Origin: JAJXZJ01 sp050012855
GTDB lineage: Bacteria; Verrucomicrobiota; Verrucomicrobiia; Limisphaerales; J093
Direction: 5' to 3'
Length of the DNA: 64,000 bases
NCBI GenBank assembly: GCA_050012855.1
Contig: JBEKGJ010000023.1
Coordinates: 5,643 to 69,642 of the forward strand
Below are positions 1-9,640 of the stretch, piece after piece. A program made the position numbers and the translations under genes. Position 1 is the first letter of the stretch; each line of letters starts with the position of its first letter. The notes below the pieces were generated by a model, which was not told the origin of the DNA, ran no database searches, and saw nothing but the letters and a program-made list of their open reading frames with translations.

Positions 1-1
1 G

Positions 2-643
2 GTGACGTTCGGTTTCGACACGGCGGTGGCGTGCGCGACGGACGCGCTGGACCGGCTGCGCACGACGGCACAGAGCCACCAGCGGGTGATGGTGCTCGAA
101 GTGATGGGCCGTTACGCGGGCTGGATCGCGCTGCACGCCGGCATTGCCGGGGGCGCGGACGTGATCCTGATCCCGGAGATTCCGTTCAGTTATGAGCCGA
201 TGGTCGCGACGATCGCCGCGCGCGAGCGCGAGGGCAAGCATTTCACGCTGGTCGCGGTGGCGGAGGGGGCGCGGCGGCAGGGCGGTGACATGATCACCAA
301 CGGCGCGGCGGAGGGCAACCGTGAGGCTCACTTGGGCGGCATCGGCGCGATCGTGACGGCGGAGTTGCAGCGGCGTTCCGGCAAGGAGGCGCGGGTTTGC
401 GTGCTGGGTCATCTGCAACGAGGCGGCGCGCCGACGACGTTCGACCGGGTGCTTTGCTCGCTGTTTGGCGTGAAGGCGGTGGCGTTGATCGCGGAGGGCC
501 GTTTTGGTTACATGGTATCGCTGCGGCCGCCGGCGGTGGGCGAGGTGAAGATCACCGAGGCCATCGGCCGATTGCGCACGGTGCCGCCGGACGGCGACAT
601 GGTGCGCGCGGCGCGCGCGCTGGGGATCGGTTTTGGGGACTGA
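2..643 (+). CDS. 6-phosphofructokinase, C-terminal part (cut by window edge)
   Basis: The visible ~213 residues are the C-terminal part of a phosphofructokinase, which phosphorylates fructose 6-phosphate to fructose 1,6-bisphosphate in cytosolic glycolysis. Seen: VMGRYAGWIA near visible residue 34, GGADVILIPE near 50, and LGHLQRGGAPTTFDR near 135. These are the MGR, substrate-loop and QRGG signatures of the family. The N-terminal glycine-rich nucleotide site lies upstream of the window, so ATP cannot be told from pyrophosphate as phosphoryl donor. The GTG at position 2 is only the first in-frame start in the window, not the real start. The gene converges on the secretin gene with about 21 bp between the two stops. 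Confidence 0.9.
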   Translation: MTFGFDTAVACATDALDRLRTTAQSHQRVMVLEVMGRYAGWIALHAGIAGGADVILIPEIPFSYEPMVATIAAREREGKHFTLVAVAEGARRQGGDMITNGAAEGNREAHLGGIGAIVTAELQRRSGKEARVCVLGHLQRGGAPTTFDRVLCSLFGVKAVALIAEGRFGYMVSLRPPAVGEVKITEAIGRLRTVPPDGDMVRAARALGIGFGD

Positions 644-664
644 GGCGGTGGCGGTGCTTCTTCC

Positions 665-2899
665 TCACTCGTCCCCTTGGTTGTCCGGTTGTTTGTCCGC
701 GCCGGTGACGCGGTCGGCGTGCCTCTGCCGAGCCGCTTCGTCGGCCTTCATGTCCTTCTCCATTTCGCGCACGCCGGGCAGCCGGGTGCGCTCCTTGCTG
801 GCGAGGATGGCGGCATCGCGCGGGGTGCGCAGGATGGTCGGGCGGAGGAAGACGACGAGTTCGCTGCGGTCCTTGTTCTTGGTCGTGCTGCGGAAGAGCG
901 CGCCCAGGCCGGGGATGTCCTGCAGCACCGGCACGCCGTTCTTGGACAGGGTGTGGCTGGTGCGGATGTAACCGCCCAGCATGATGACGTCGCCGTCCTG
1001 AACGGAGACGGTCGAGGTGGCGCTGCGGGTGCTGGTCATCGGCATGTCGCCCACGCCCGGGAAGGTCTTGAAACCGGTCAGATCGTCAATCTGCTGGTCA
1101 ATGTCCATGACCACGAGGCCATCCGGGGTAATGAACGGGGTGACGTTGATCGTGGTGGTAACCTGGAGCTGGGAGAAGGAAGTGTAAGCGCCGGCGTAGA
1201 GACCGCTGGAACTGCTGCCCGAGACGTAAGGCACGGTCGAGCCTGCGGAAAAGGACGCCGGGACGGCGTGGCTGGTCTGGATGCGCGGCGTGGACAGCAC
1301 TTCGACCTTCGATTTGCTGGACAACGCCTGGACGAGGACGGACATGTTGTTATTATAGGTGCCCAGGTAGCCGAGGCCGCTCGTGGGGAGTGCGTTGGTC
1401 AAGAACCCGCCGTTGATGTTGCCTTGCGAGGCAACGCTGCCAGACTGGTCCTGGAGGTAGGACTGGACGCCATAGGAGAGATCGTCGTTGAGCGTGACAT
1501 CGAGGATCATGGCTTCGACGAGCACCTGGGCCATCTGGCGGTCCACTTTTTCGACCACGTTGGTGATCATGCGGAGGTCGTCCTTCGAGGCAAAGACGAT
1601 GAGTGAATTGGAGCGTTCGTCGGGCACGATTTTGGCGTCGTGGAGCATCTGGTTCTGGCCCTGACCGGCGATGCCGCTGACGACTTGCTGGAGGCGGTTG
1701 TTAAAGGCGTTTCCGGCGGTCTGGCCGGGAAGCTGGCCGGGACGATTTTGATTCGCGCCGAGGGTGTTGGCCTGTTGATTCATGCCAAACTGTTGGCCGA
1801 CCCCAAGGCGATTGCCGGTGCCGACGCCGCCGCCGGCGCCGCCGGTGCGACGGGAAGTCTGGCGCGCGCCCAGGGCGCCGGTGCCCCCGAGGCCGCCGCC
1901 GCCGATCAGGCCGCCCATGGTGGCGTAGATGTCCTCGACCTTGCCGTATTTGATGGGGATGACCTCGAGCTTGTAATCGCTTTCAATCTGGACGTCCACG
2001 CGCTCGACGATTTCCATCATCCGCTTGATGTTGGCCGCGTAATCCCGAAGGACCAGCGTCTGGGTGCTGTCAATCGCCACGACGCCGCCCTGAAGCTTGC
2101 CGAAGCTGCCGACGAGCTGCGCGAGTTCGCTGGGCAGCGCGTATTTCAACTGGACGACCTTGGTGATGAACTGGCCCGCTTCCGGCAGGTCGGCGGCGTC
2201 GGCATCGCTAAAGGCCGCGCCCTCTTGCAGGGCCTGCTGGCTGGGCACGGCGGTGACGAATTTGTCGCCGACGTTGATCATGGTAATGCCGTTGAGCTCG
2301 AGGACGGTGTCCATGGCGTGCATGGCTTCGCTTTTCGTCAGCCCTTTTTTGCTGGCGTCGAGGGTGATGGGCGTGTTGGGAAGGGCATAGGGACGCAGAA
2401 CAACACGGTCGGTTATCTCGGCATAGATTTGCAGGAACTGGTCCAGCGGCATGCCCTGGAACCGCGTGAGGCTGTTTTCCGGCAGCAGGTCGTCAGGGCC
2501 GAGGGCGGCGAGGCTGTTGTTGGCCGGGAAGATGGCGTTGGTGGCGCCCGCGGGCAGAGGCGCCAGCGTTGGCATGGGCTGAGTGCCGGGGGCGGGTACG
2601 GGCGGCAACGAGGCCGGCACGGCCGGCTGGGGTTGGCCCGGCGCGGGGATGGCGGGGGTGACATTGGCGGGCACCGGCACGGGCGGCAGCGTGGCCGGGG
2701 CGGCCGGCTGGGGCTGGCCCGGCACGGGGATGGCGGGGGTGACATTGGTGGGCGCAACGGTGACATTGGTGGTCCGCGCGCGGCGGATGGGTGGCGAGGG
2801 CGGCATGGGCGGGGCGGGCGGGGCGTCCTGGGCCTGGAGACCAGGCGGGACCGCCAGCATGAGGCCTGCCAGCGAGCAAAGGGTAAGGAGCGTTTTCAC
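665..2899 (-). CDS. gspD: Type II secretion / type IV pilus secretin (GspD/PilQ family)
   Basis: Outer-membrane secretin that forms the gated pore for a type II secretion or pilus-like machine. The 744-residue product has a signal peptide (residues 1-23, ending LQAQ), then a proline-rich linker at about 24-110, N0/N1-like domains at about 130-300 (KVVQLKYALPSELAQLVGS), a glycine/glutamine-rich insert at about 330-410, and the secretin beta domain. The signature is near residue 665 (VPVLQDIPGLGALFRST), followed by ELVVFLRPTILRTPRDA. The linker contains a 27-residue tandem duplication (81 bp). The start is GTG, overlapping the upstream stop as GTGA, which implies translational coupling. It is the last gene of a four-gene run. 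The family is certain; whether it serves T2SS or a pilus is not. Confidence 0.93.
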   Translation of the reverse strand: MKTLLTLCSLAGLMLAVPPGLQAQDAPPAPPMPPSPPIRRARTTNVTVAPTNVTPAIPVPGQPQPAAPATLPPVPVPANVTPAIPAPGQPQPAVPASLPPVPAPGTQPMPTLAPLPAGATNAIFPANNSLAALGPDDLLPENSLTRFQGMPLDQFLQIYAEITDRVVLRPYALPNTPITLDASKKGLTKSEAMHAMDTVLELNGITMINVGDKFVTAVPSQQALQEGAAFSDADAADLPEAGQFITKVVQLKYALPSELAQLVGSFGKLQGGVVAIDSTQTLVLRDYAANIKRMMEIVERVDVQIESDYKLEVIPIKYGKVEDIYATMGGLIGGGGLGGTGALGARQTSRRTGGAGGGVGTGNRLGVGQQFGMNQQANTLGANQNRPGQLPGQTAGNAFNNRLQQVVSGIAGQGQNQMLHDAKIVPDERSNSLIVFASKDDLRMITNVVEKVDRQMAQVLVEAMILDVTLNDDLSYGVQSYLQDQSGSVASQGNINGGFLTNALPTSGLGYLGTYNNNMSVLVQALSSKSKVEVLSTPRIQTSHAVPASFSAGSTVPYVSGSSSSGLYAGAYTSFSQLQVTTTINVTPFITPDGLVVMDIDQQIDDLTGFKTFPGVGDMPMTSTRSATSTVSVQDGDVIMLGGYIRTSHTLSKNGVPVLQDIPGLGALFRSTTKNKDRSELVVFLRPTILRTPRDAAILASKERTRLPGVREMEKDMKADEAARQRHADRVTGADKQPDNQGDE
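2592..2757 (-). repeat. 81-bp in-frame tandem duplication in gspD
   Basis: Two adjacent copies of an 81-bp unit (reference bases 2649 and 2730 are 81 apart) encode NVTPAIPxPGQPQP-type 27-residue repeats in the periplasmic linker. The copies differ at a few positions and both stay in frame. They lengthen a flexible linker between the signal peptide and the N0 domain. Confidence 0.85.
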
Positions 2900-3636
2900 G
2901 ACTTGAGCTTATTGGTTCGATTGAGAGTGACGTTGTTGGTGACGGGCCGCCCCGGCGGGGCGGGATTAAGTTTGACTGGCTGGGGCGCTGCGGCGCGATT
3001 GGTTGCGCCTGCACGGGCACCCACGGGCCCCGGTCGTGCTGGCATCACGTTCGTGGTAACGGCCGGCGGCGGCGCGATCTTGGGTTTTTTCTGGTAACTC
3101 GCCACGAGGGTGAGCTTGCCAAGGAGCTTGTAGAGTTGCGGATCGGTGCGGAGGTCGAGATCGCGGACGCGAATCATGGAATCGCCGGCACCGAGCGCGA
3201 GCAGGAACGCCACGAGTTCCTTGTCGCCGGTGGTGGTGTCGAGGGCGACGCTTTGTTCGTCGAAGAACTGGTTGGTGGAGCCGCCGGTCGCAGCGGGCGG
3301 TTGGGTGCGGGTGCCGGTGATGAGCACATCGCTCAGGTGAGCCCGATCCTGGATGGTGTAAAGGAGCTGGACGGCCTGGTCGGAGGGCAGGACGGCGGAG
3401 CCGAGGCGCTGCAGCTTGTCGAGCCGGGTTTGGTACTCCGTGGTACGGGCGATTTCCTGCTGGTAATCGCCAAGGGTTTTGCGGGCGCTGGCGATCTGGC
3501 GGTTGACGCGGGTGAAATCGCCGGCGTGGGGCCAGACGAAGATGAAGTTCAACACGATGAACACCACGACCAGGGCCATGACGACCATGCGGCGTTCCTG
3601 GGGACGCAGGTTCAGTTTGTTGATGAAGCTGGTCAT
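2896..3636 (-). CDS. GspM/PilO-like inner-membrane assembly protein
   Basis: Single-pass inner-membrane protein of about 246 residues, likely part of the GspL-GspM (PilN-PilO) platform that links the cytoplasmic ATPase to the secretin. Seen: a short cytoplasmic N-terminus (MTSFINKLNLRPQERR), a hydrophobic segment at about 17-36, a coiled-coil-like stretch (VNRQIASARKTLGDYQQEI), a globular ferredoxin-like region, and a proline/asparagine-rich tail. I chose the ATG at 3636 over a start nine codons upstream because it overlaps the upstream stop as TGATG. Its own stop overlaps the secretin start as GTGA. Function is assigned mainly from position and topology, because sequence conservation in this family is low. 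Confidence 0.75.
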   Translation of the reverse strand: MTSFINKLNLRPQERRMVVMALVVVFIVLNFIFVWPHAGDFTRVNRQIASARKTLGDYQQEIARTTEYQTRLDKLQRLGSAVLPSDQAVQLLYTIQDRAHLSDVLITGTRTQPPAATGGSTNQFFDEQSVALDTTTGDKELVAFLLALGAGDSMIRVRDLDLRTDPQLYKLLGKLTLVASYQKKPKIAPPPAVTTNVMPARPGPVGARAGATNRAAAPQPVKLNPAPPGRPVTNNVTLNRTNKLKS

Positions 3637-5006
3637 CAGAAATCGGTGCGTTTGAGGTCGCACTCAATGCTCCATCGGGCGGGTTGGTTCTGGCCGGCGA
3701 GCGGGGCCTGGATGGATTTGGTGCTGACCTGGCTGAAGAGCGGCTGGCCGTTGACGCTGGCACGGCTCAGCGATTCATTGAACTCGGTGACCTTGGACTG
3801 CTGGTCGGCGCCGACGTTGCCAAAGATCTGGAGCTTCCGGCCACGTTGGAAGCTGAAGCTGGTGAGGGTGAGCTCCGGGGGCATGGACTCGGAGGTGGCC
3901 CGCCAGCAATCGAGGGCGGCAAATTTGAGGTTGACCTGGTCCTGGAGGACAACGACGCGGGCTTTGAGCTGGAGGGCGTTGGTATAGGCGCCGTGCTGGT
4001 CGGCGAGTTGCTGTTCGAGGCCGCCTTTCTGGAAGCCTTTCCACTGGAGGTAACCGAAACAGCCCAGCAGGAAGACGAGGTACGCCAGGGCCACGCCGCC
4101 AAGTCCCCGCATCCACAGCCGGTCCACGAATTGCTGGCGGTAGCGCACCTGGAATTCAGGTGGCACCAGGTTCGCGGGCATGGGGCTGGCGGCGGCCAGG
4201 GCGGCAACCCGCGCCAGTGGCAGCGGCTCCATGAGCTCGATGGCGCCGACGGCGAGGGCGCGCAGCGGCGGTTCGAGTTCGGCGGCAAGCGCGGCTTCCG
4301 CGACCAGATGCCACCTCGCGTTGGGACTGAACCAGCCCTCCAGTTCGCCCGCCCACGCGCCCTGTCTGAGCATTTCCACCATCTGGGTGCCGGCCTCGGG
4401 CCCGGCGGACAGCCGCAGGAGATCGAGATTTTGGAGCCGGCGCTCGTGCCGCCACGCCACCAGGCAAATGATCTGCCCGGCGTCGCTGCGCGGGTAAATC
4501 CAGACGCCGTCGTCCAGGTCCGGGGTGGCCAGCAGCTCATGGAGTTGAGGCAGGTCGAGGCGGTCGGCGAGGTAGCCCAGTCCCTCCAACTCACCCAGGA
4601 AGCTCTCGACGCCGGCGCGGTCCGCCAGCAGGACGATTACGGTTTGCGTCCGCCCGTCCACCGGGGGCAGTGGTTCGAAGGTCCAGACGACCTGGGCCAG
4701 CGGCAGGGGCGAAAGCTTCTCGAGCTGGAGTTCAACCATGCCCGGCAGCTCGGCCGGGTCGCCTGCCGGCAGGTGGATGACGCGGAGGAAGACCTGGTCG
4801 GCGGGGAGCCAGGCGACATTAAGCCGCGGTTGCCAGAGGGCGGAGACGGTTTTGACGCCGAGGCGGGCGCTGGCGGCCTGGGCGGGGGAGACGACACGCT
4901 CGGCCAGGAGCTTCGCCTGGTTTCCGTCGCGTCCGAACTGCCAGAGCACGCGGTTTTCGCCCGTGCGGGCGAGGACATTGCAAAGGTGCCAGCGGGTCAG
5001 TTTCAC
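3636..5006 (-). CDS. GspL/PilM-PilN-like secretion platform protein
   Basis: Predicted 456-residue platform protein. The N-terminal ~290 residues look like the actin-fold GspL/PilM cytoplasmic domain (VFLRVIHLPAGDPAELPGMVELQLEK is a typical PilM-style strand-helix segment). They are followed by one transmembrane segment at about 301-322 and a periplasmic PilN-like domain with a coiled coil (LEQQLADQHGAYTNALQLKA) and a LTSFSFQRG beta motif. This is a PilM-PilN fusion layout, as in GspL. The start is GTG at 5006, overlapping the gspE stop as GTGA. It lies between the ATPase and the GspM-like gene, the order expected for a trans-envelope platform. No nucleotide-binding motif can be claimed with confidence. 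Confidence 0.75.
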   Translation of the reverse strand: MKLTRWHLCNVLARTGENRVLWQFGRDGNQAKLLAERVVSPAQAASARLGVKTVSALWQPRLNVAWLPADQVFLRVIHLPAGDPAELPGMVELQLEKLSPLPLAQVVWTFEPLPPVDGRTQTVIVLLADRAGVESFLGELEGLGYLADRLDLPQLHELLATPDLDDGVWIYPRSDAGQIICLVAWRHERRLQNLDLLRLSAGPEAGTQMVEMLRQGAWAGELEGWFSPNARWHLVAEAALAAELEPPLRALAVGAIELMEPLPLARVAALAAASPMPANLVPPEFQVRYRQQFVDRLWMRGLGGVALAYLVFLLGCFGYLQWKGFQKGGLEQQLADQHGAYTNALQLKARVVVLQDQVNLKFAALDCWRATSESMPPELTLTSFSFQRGRKLQIFGNVGADQQSKVTEFNESLSRASVNGQPLFSQVSTKSIQAPLAGQNQPARWSIECDLKRTDF

Positions 5007-6805
5007 GGGGCGGGAAGAGCCAGCGTACGCTCGTCGCCCAACAGGGCGGCGAGGTGCTGCTCGATTTGCGAGACGCGGAGGACTTCCTCGATGGTGGTGA
5101 CGCCCTGCTCGACCTTGAGCCAGCCGGCCATGCGCAGTGTCTGGGTGCCCTCCTCGAGCGCTTTCTGGGCGATGGTGCTGGCCGGGGAGCGGTTCATGAT
5201 GAGCGGCCGGATGGTTTCGGTCACCGCGAGTAGTTCATAGAGGCCCGTGCGTCCCTGATAGCCGAGCTGCCGGCATTTATCGCACCCGGTCCCTTTGGAG
5301 AACCGGGCCTGGCCGATCTTTTCCTCCGGGAAGCCGATCCGGCGCAGGTATTCCGGCTCGACGTGCTGTTCGGTGCGGCAATGCGGGCAGAGGGTGCGAA
5401 CCAGGCGCTGGGCCATGACCGCCTCGACCGAGGAGGCGACGAGGAAGGGTTCGATGCCCATGTCAATGAGCCGCGTGAAAGCGCTCGCCGCGTCGTTCGT
5501 GTGGAGCGTGCTGAACACCAGGTGGCCCGTGAGCGCGGCGCGGATCGCGATCTCGGCTGTCTCCAGATCGCGGATTTCCCCCACCATCACCACGTTGGGG
5601 TCCTGGCGCAGGATGTGGCGCAGCCCCATGGCGAAGGTGAGGCCGATCTCCGGCCGGACGGCGATCTGGTTGATGCCTTCGATTTCGTATTCGACCGGTT
5701 CCTCGATGGTGATGATGCGCTTGGTCGGATAATTGATCTGCTGGAGGCAGGCATAGAGCGAGGTGGACTTGCCGGACCCGGTTGGCCCGGTGACCAGGAA
5801 AATCCCGTGCGGTTTGGCGATGATGCGCTCGATGATCTGCTGTTCGCGGTCGGGAAAACCGAGGTTGGTGAGGGTGATCTTCTTTTTCTCGCGGGTCAAC
5901 AATCGCAGCGACACGCTCTCGCCATAGACGGTCGGCACGGTCGAAACGCGGATGTCGAGTTCGGTTTTGCGGATGCGGACGTTGATGCGGCCGTCCTGGG
6001 GCAGGCGCTTTTCGGCGATGTTCATCCCGGACATGACCTTGATGCGGGAGATGATCGCGGACTGGTAGCGCTTGAGGGTTTCGGGCATGGGTGTCTCGTA
6101 GAGTATGCCATCAATGCGGTAGCGGATCCGCAGCTTGTCCTCCATCGGCTCGAAATGGATGTCCGTCGCCCGGTCCTTGAACGCCTCCCAGATGACCTGG
6201 TTGACGAACTTGATCACGCTGGCGTCCTGGTCGCCCTCGGTGATCTCCTTGTTGAAGTTCATCTCCGGCTCCGCCGGTTCGTCCACGGCGATGCCTTCGA
6301 GGGTTTCAGCCCCGACGCCGTAGGATTCCTTGAGCGCCTTCTCGATTTCCTCGCGCGGGGCGAGCGCGAACTCGACCCGTCCGCGCGCGTCGAACTGAAC
6401 CGCCCCGAGCATGGCGGGATCAAATGGATCGCTCACAGCCACCTGCAGCCGGCCCTCCTCCAGCCGCACCGGCATGACCATGTATTGAAAGGCCACCTTG
6501 GTCGAAAGTTTGCCGAGCAGCTCCTTGCGGTCCTCCTTGGGCAGGTCCTCGGGCAGGGCGACGCGCTCGTGGTACGTCCAGCCCAGCGCGGCGGCAAGGC
6601 CGCGCAGGAACACGTCCTCGCCCTGGCCGGTCTTCACCGCGTGACGCTTCTGGAGGGTGGTGAACAGGGTGTCGCGGCGCGCGGGTTCGGTGGTGCCGGG
6701 GGCGGCGGGCGGCGGGTTGCGCCACTCCTGCCGCCATCGTTCGAACTCGACGGCGTCAATCAGGCCCGCTTGGGCCAGAACGGTTTTGATGGATGGGATT
6801 GCCAT
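5003..6805 (-). CDS. gspE: Type II secretion / type IV pilus assembly ATPase (GspE/PilB)
   Basis: Hexameric cytoplasmic ATPase that drives pseudopilus or pilus assembly. Seen in about 600 residues: an N-terminal GspE-N/MshEN domain, then the ATPase core with Walker A GPTGSGKS near residue 340, the Asp-box DPNVVMVGEIRD near 402, a His-box STLHTND near 432, and a four-cysteine zinc element (CPHC near 473, CDKC near 508). The motor therefore looks intact. I prefer the ATG at 6805 (MAIPSIKTVLAQAGL) because family members begin this way; an in-frame GTG at 6841 would add 12 residues, and neither has a strong Shine-Dalgarno. It is first in the cluster and divergent from purU, so its promoter should lie in 6806-6948, which also holds a G-tract run. 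No gspF or major pseudopilin gene adjoins it. Confidence 0.95.
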   Translation of the reverse strand: MAIPSIKTVLAQAGLIDAVEFERWRQEWRNPPPAAPGTTEPARRDTLFTTLQKRHAVKTGQGEDVFLRGLAAALGWTYHERVALPEDLPKEDRKELLGKLSTKVAFQYMVMPVRLEEGRLQVAVSDPFDPAMLGAVQFDARGRVEFALAPREEIEKALKESYGVGAETLEGIAVDEPAEPEMNFNKEITEGDQDASVIKFVNQVIWEAFKDRATDIHFEPMEDKLRIRYRIDGILYETPMPETLKRYQSAIISRIKVMSGMNIAEKRLPQDGRINVRIRKTELDIRVSTVPTVYGESVSLRLLTREKKKITLTNLGFPDREQQIIERIIAKPHGIFLVTGPTGSGKSTSLYACLQQINYPTKRIITIEEPVEYEIEGINQIAVRPEIGLTFAMGLRHILRQDPNVVMVGEIRDLETAEIAIRAALTGHLVFSTLHTNDAASAFTRLIDMGIEPFLVASSVEAVMAQRLVRTLCPHCRTEQHVEPEYLRRIGFPEEKIGQARFSKGTGCDKCRQLGYQGRTGLYELLAVTETIRPLIMNRSPASTIAQKALEEGTQTLRMAGWLKVEQGVTTIEEVLRVSQIEQHLAALLGDERTLALPAP

Positions 6806-6872
6806 GCCAGAACTGTCGGACAACCGGTTATACAACGCCACCGGGGAAAAGTTGCGCGGCCGGTGGGCGAAT

Positions 6873-6901
6873 GGGTTGGGTCGGGTTGGGTCGGGACGGG
6901 G
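6873..6901 (+). promoter_or_regulatory. Run of six G-triplets in the gspE/purU divergent spacer (possible G-quadruplex)
   Basis: Six consecutive GGG tracts are separated by 2-nt loops TT, TC, TT, TC and AC, the last tract being GGGG. The pattern fits a G-quadruplex on the plus strand. It lies in the 143-bp spacer between two divergent genes, about 50-75 bp upstream of the purU start, so it could affect either promoter. The role is inference; the tract pattern is seen directly. Confidence 0.55.
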
Positions 6902-6948
6902 ATTTTATGCTTTCCGAGCCGGTCACGGCCGGAGTGTAATGTCTGCCC

Positions 6949-7794
6949 GTGAAGCAGTTCGCCACGGTTACGGTCATCGGCCGGGACAAGACCGGCGTCA
7001 TTGCCCGCGTCACCAATTTCCTGTTCGAGCACCGCGCGAACATCGAGGCGCTCGAGGAACAGGTTACGCGCGGCCAGTTCAGCATGACCCTCGAGGCCTC
7101 CTGGAGGGGCGAGGACTGGCAGCCCGAGCCCGTGCGGCGCGGGTTGGACGATCTGGCCCGCACGCTGGGCATGGAAATCAAGCTCCGCTACACCGAGCCG
7201 CGCCGGCGCCAGCGCTTTGCGCTCATGGTGACCCGCGAACCGCACTGTTTCGAGAGCATCATGGCGGAGGCGAAGGCGGGCCGGTTGAAGGCGGAACCGG
7301 CCGTGGTGCTGGGCAATCGCCCGGATCTCGAACCGCTGGCCCGGCGGCACGGCCTGCCGTTCGTGCTGGTCCCCTGGGTGGACCGCCTCGCGGCGGAAAA
7401 GCAGGTCCTGGCGGAACTGGAGGAACGCGGGATTGACTTCGTGGTGCTGGCGCGCTTCATGAAGATTCTCTCGCCGAACTTCGTGTGGCGCTACAAGAAC
7501 AAGATCATCAACATCCACCCGTCGCTCCTGCCCAGTTTTCCGGGCCCCCAGGCTTACCGGCAGGCCTACGAACACGGCGTCAAAATCCTCGGGGTGACCG
7601 CCCACTTCGTCAGCATGCATCTGGACGAGGGACCGATCATTGCCCAGGACTGCCTCCGGGTGCGGCCGGAGATGACCCTGGCGGAGGTGGTGGCGGCCGG
7701 CCAGCGTTTGGAGGCGCGGGTGCTCGTCAAGGCGGTGAAGCTTTACCTGGCCAAGCGCCTTGATGTCTATTGGGGCATCGTCAAGCAAGTGTGA
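6949..7794 (+). CDS. purU: Formyltetrahydrofolate deformylase
   Basis: Hydrolyses 10-formyltetrahydrofolate to formate and tetrahydrofolate, balancing one-carbon pools. The 281-residue length is typical. Seen: an N-terminal ACT domain (residues ~3-85, VIGRDKTGVIARVTNFLFEH) and a C-terminal formyltransferase fold with INIHPSLLPSFPG near 185 (catalytic Asn and His) and HLDEGPIIAQD near 225 (catalytic Asp). All three catalytic residues are present. The GTG start at 6949 matches the family N-terminus. It stands alone, divergent from gspE, and a GC-rich hairpin directly follows its stop. Confidence 0.95.
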   Translation: MKQFATVTVIGRDKTGVIARVTNFLFEHRANIEALEEQVTRGQFSMTLEASWRGEDWQPEPVRRGLDDLARTLGMEIKLRYTEPRRRQRFALMVTREPHCFESIMAEAKAGRLKAEPAVVLGNRPDLEPLARRHGLPFVLVPWVDRLAAEKQVLAELEERGIDFVVLARFMKILSPNFVWRYKNKIINIHPSLLPSFPGPQAYRQAYEHGVKILGVTAHFVSMHLDEGPIIAQDCLRVRPEMTLAEVVAAGQRLEARVLVKAVKLYLAKRLDVYWGIVKQV

Positions 7795-7818
7795 ACCGCG
7801 GCCCGGCAGCCGCTGGTT
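7794..7818 (+). terminator. Hairpin directly after purU
   Basis: The stem AACCGCGGC pairs with GCCGC-T-GGTT around a 6-nt loop and starts at the last base of the purU stop codon. There is no clear U-tract after it, so it may be a weak or Rho-assisted terminator. The remaining bases 7819-8082 contain no convincing gene. Confidence 0.35.
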
Positions 7819-8082
7819 TGGCGAGTAGCTACCGGTTTCAGCTCGCTGAACAGCCAACCCAGCCAGGAAGAAGCCATCCAGCGGATCTACCTTGTGGACC
7901 TTGAGGACCTTGCGAACCTCAAGTTCGGTCGGAGGGGAGATGTACCCACGGCTACTTTGTCAGCAGCCGCGACCGTAACACCGTAACGTCGAAGCCGTTT
8001 CCGCCTTGTCGCGACCAGGCCGCGGTGTATATTTTGCACTGTTCGCCGAGTTCGTCGCGCGAGCCCTGGGAGAGAAACGATT

Positions 8083-8484
8083 GTGACCGTGGAACCGGAA
8101 CCGAGGAGGATCGCCGCCGGGACGGAGTTCGTCCCGCGGGATGCCAGTGGGGCGGTGAAGGTGCTGCCCGCCCGGCGGGCTCTCCGGGTCTGCTTGCTGG
8201 CCAGTCTCCTTTGTCTCCCGGGATGCGGCCGGCACAACCCGGCGCCTCCACCGTCGAGCACCCCCGCACAAGCCGGGGCGGCGTCCCCCAGCGAAGCCCG
8301 CAGCTCAACGGAGCTGGCGGAGCTAACCCAGCTTGTCCGCAAGTACGGAGCGGAACAACGACAGGCTCCCCACAGTCTGGATGAACTGGTGGCCAAAGGG
8401 TACCTGAGCAGCGTGCCGTCCGCGCCGAATGGCAAGCGGTTCGCCATCAACAAAAAACTCGAGGTCTATCTGACCGATCGCTAG
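8083..8484 (+). CDS. Small predicted lipoprotein
   Basis: I recognise no family. The 133-residue product has a hydrophobic stretch and a lipobox (CLLASLLCLPGC, Cys near residue 48), then a Pro/Ser/Ala linker and a ~60-residue C-terminal region (LTQLVRKYGAEQRQAPHSLDELVAKGYLSSVP). That region resembles the conserved tail of pseudopilin-like proteins in this phylum (PxxLxxLVxxGYLxxxP). A GTG at 8083 has a GGGAG about 10 bp upstream, but a GTG at 8155 would give a more normal signal peptide (MKVLPARRALRVCLL), and I cannot decide between them. It lies 18 bp upstream of the pseudopilin gene on the same strand, so the two may be cotranscribed and act together at the cell envelope. Confidence 0.65.
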   Translation: MTVEPEPRRIAAGTEFVPRDASGAVKVLPARRALRVCLLASLLCLPGCGRHNPAPPPSSTPAQAGAASPSEARSSTELAELTQLVRKYGAEQRQAPHSLDELVAKGYLSSVPSAPNGKRFAINKKLEVYLTDR

Positions 8485-8502
8485 CCCCCTACAGACCCGC
8501 TT

Positions 8503-9438
<936 letters not shown>

Positions 9439-9640
9439 ACTTGGTCCGGAGTTTCGTGTTCCGGCAGTTGAAGTGATCCACGGCGAAATTGTTCCGCGCA
9501 TTCCAACGGTGCCGGGCGAGACTCTTCTGCGGGGCGGTTTCTACAAAGATGTCGCGCCTACGGCGCTGAACCGCGTCCCGACCGGCATTTACCCCATGAG
9601 CAGCTCAAAAAAAACAGCTTGGGAGTCTTTTGCAGTCGCG

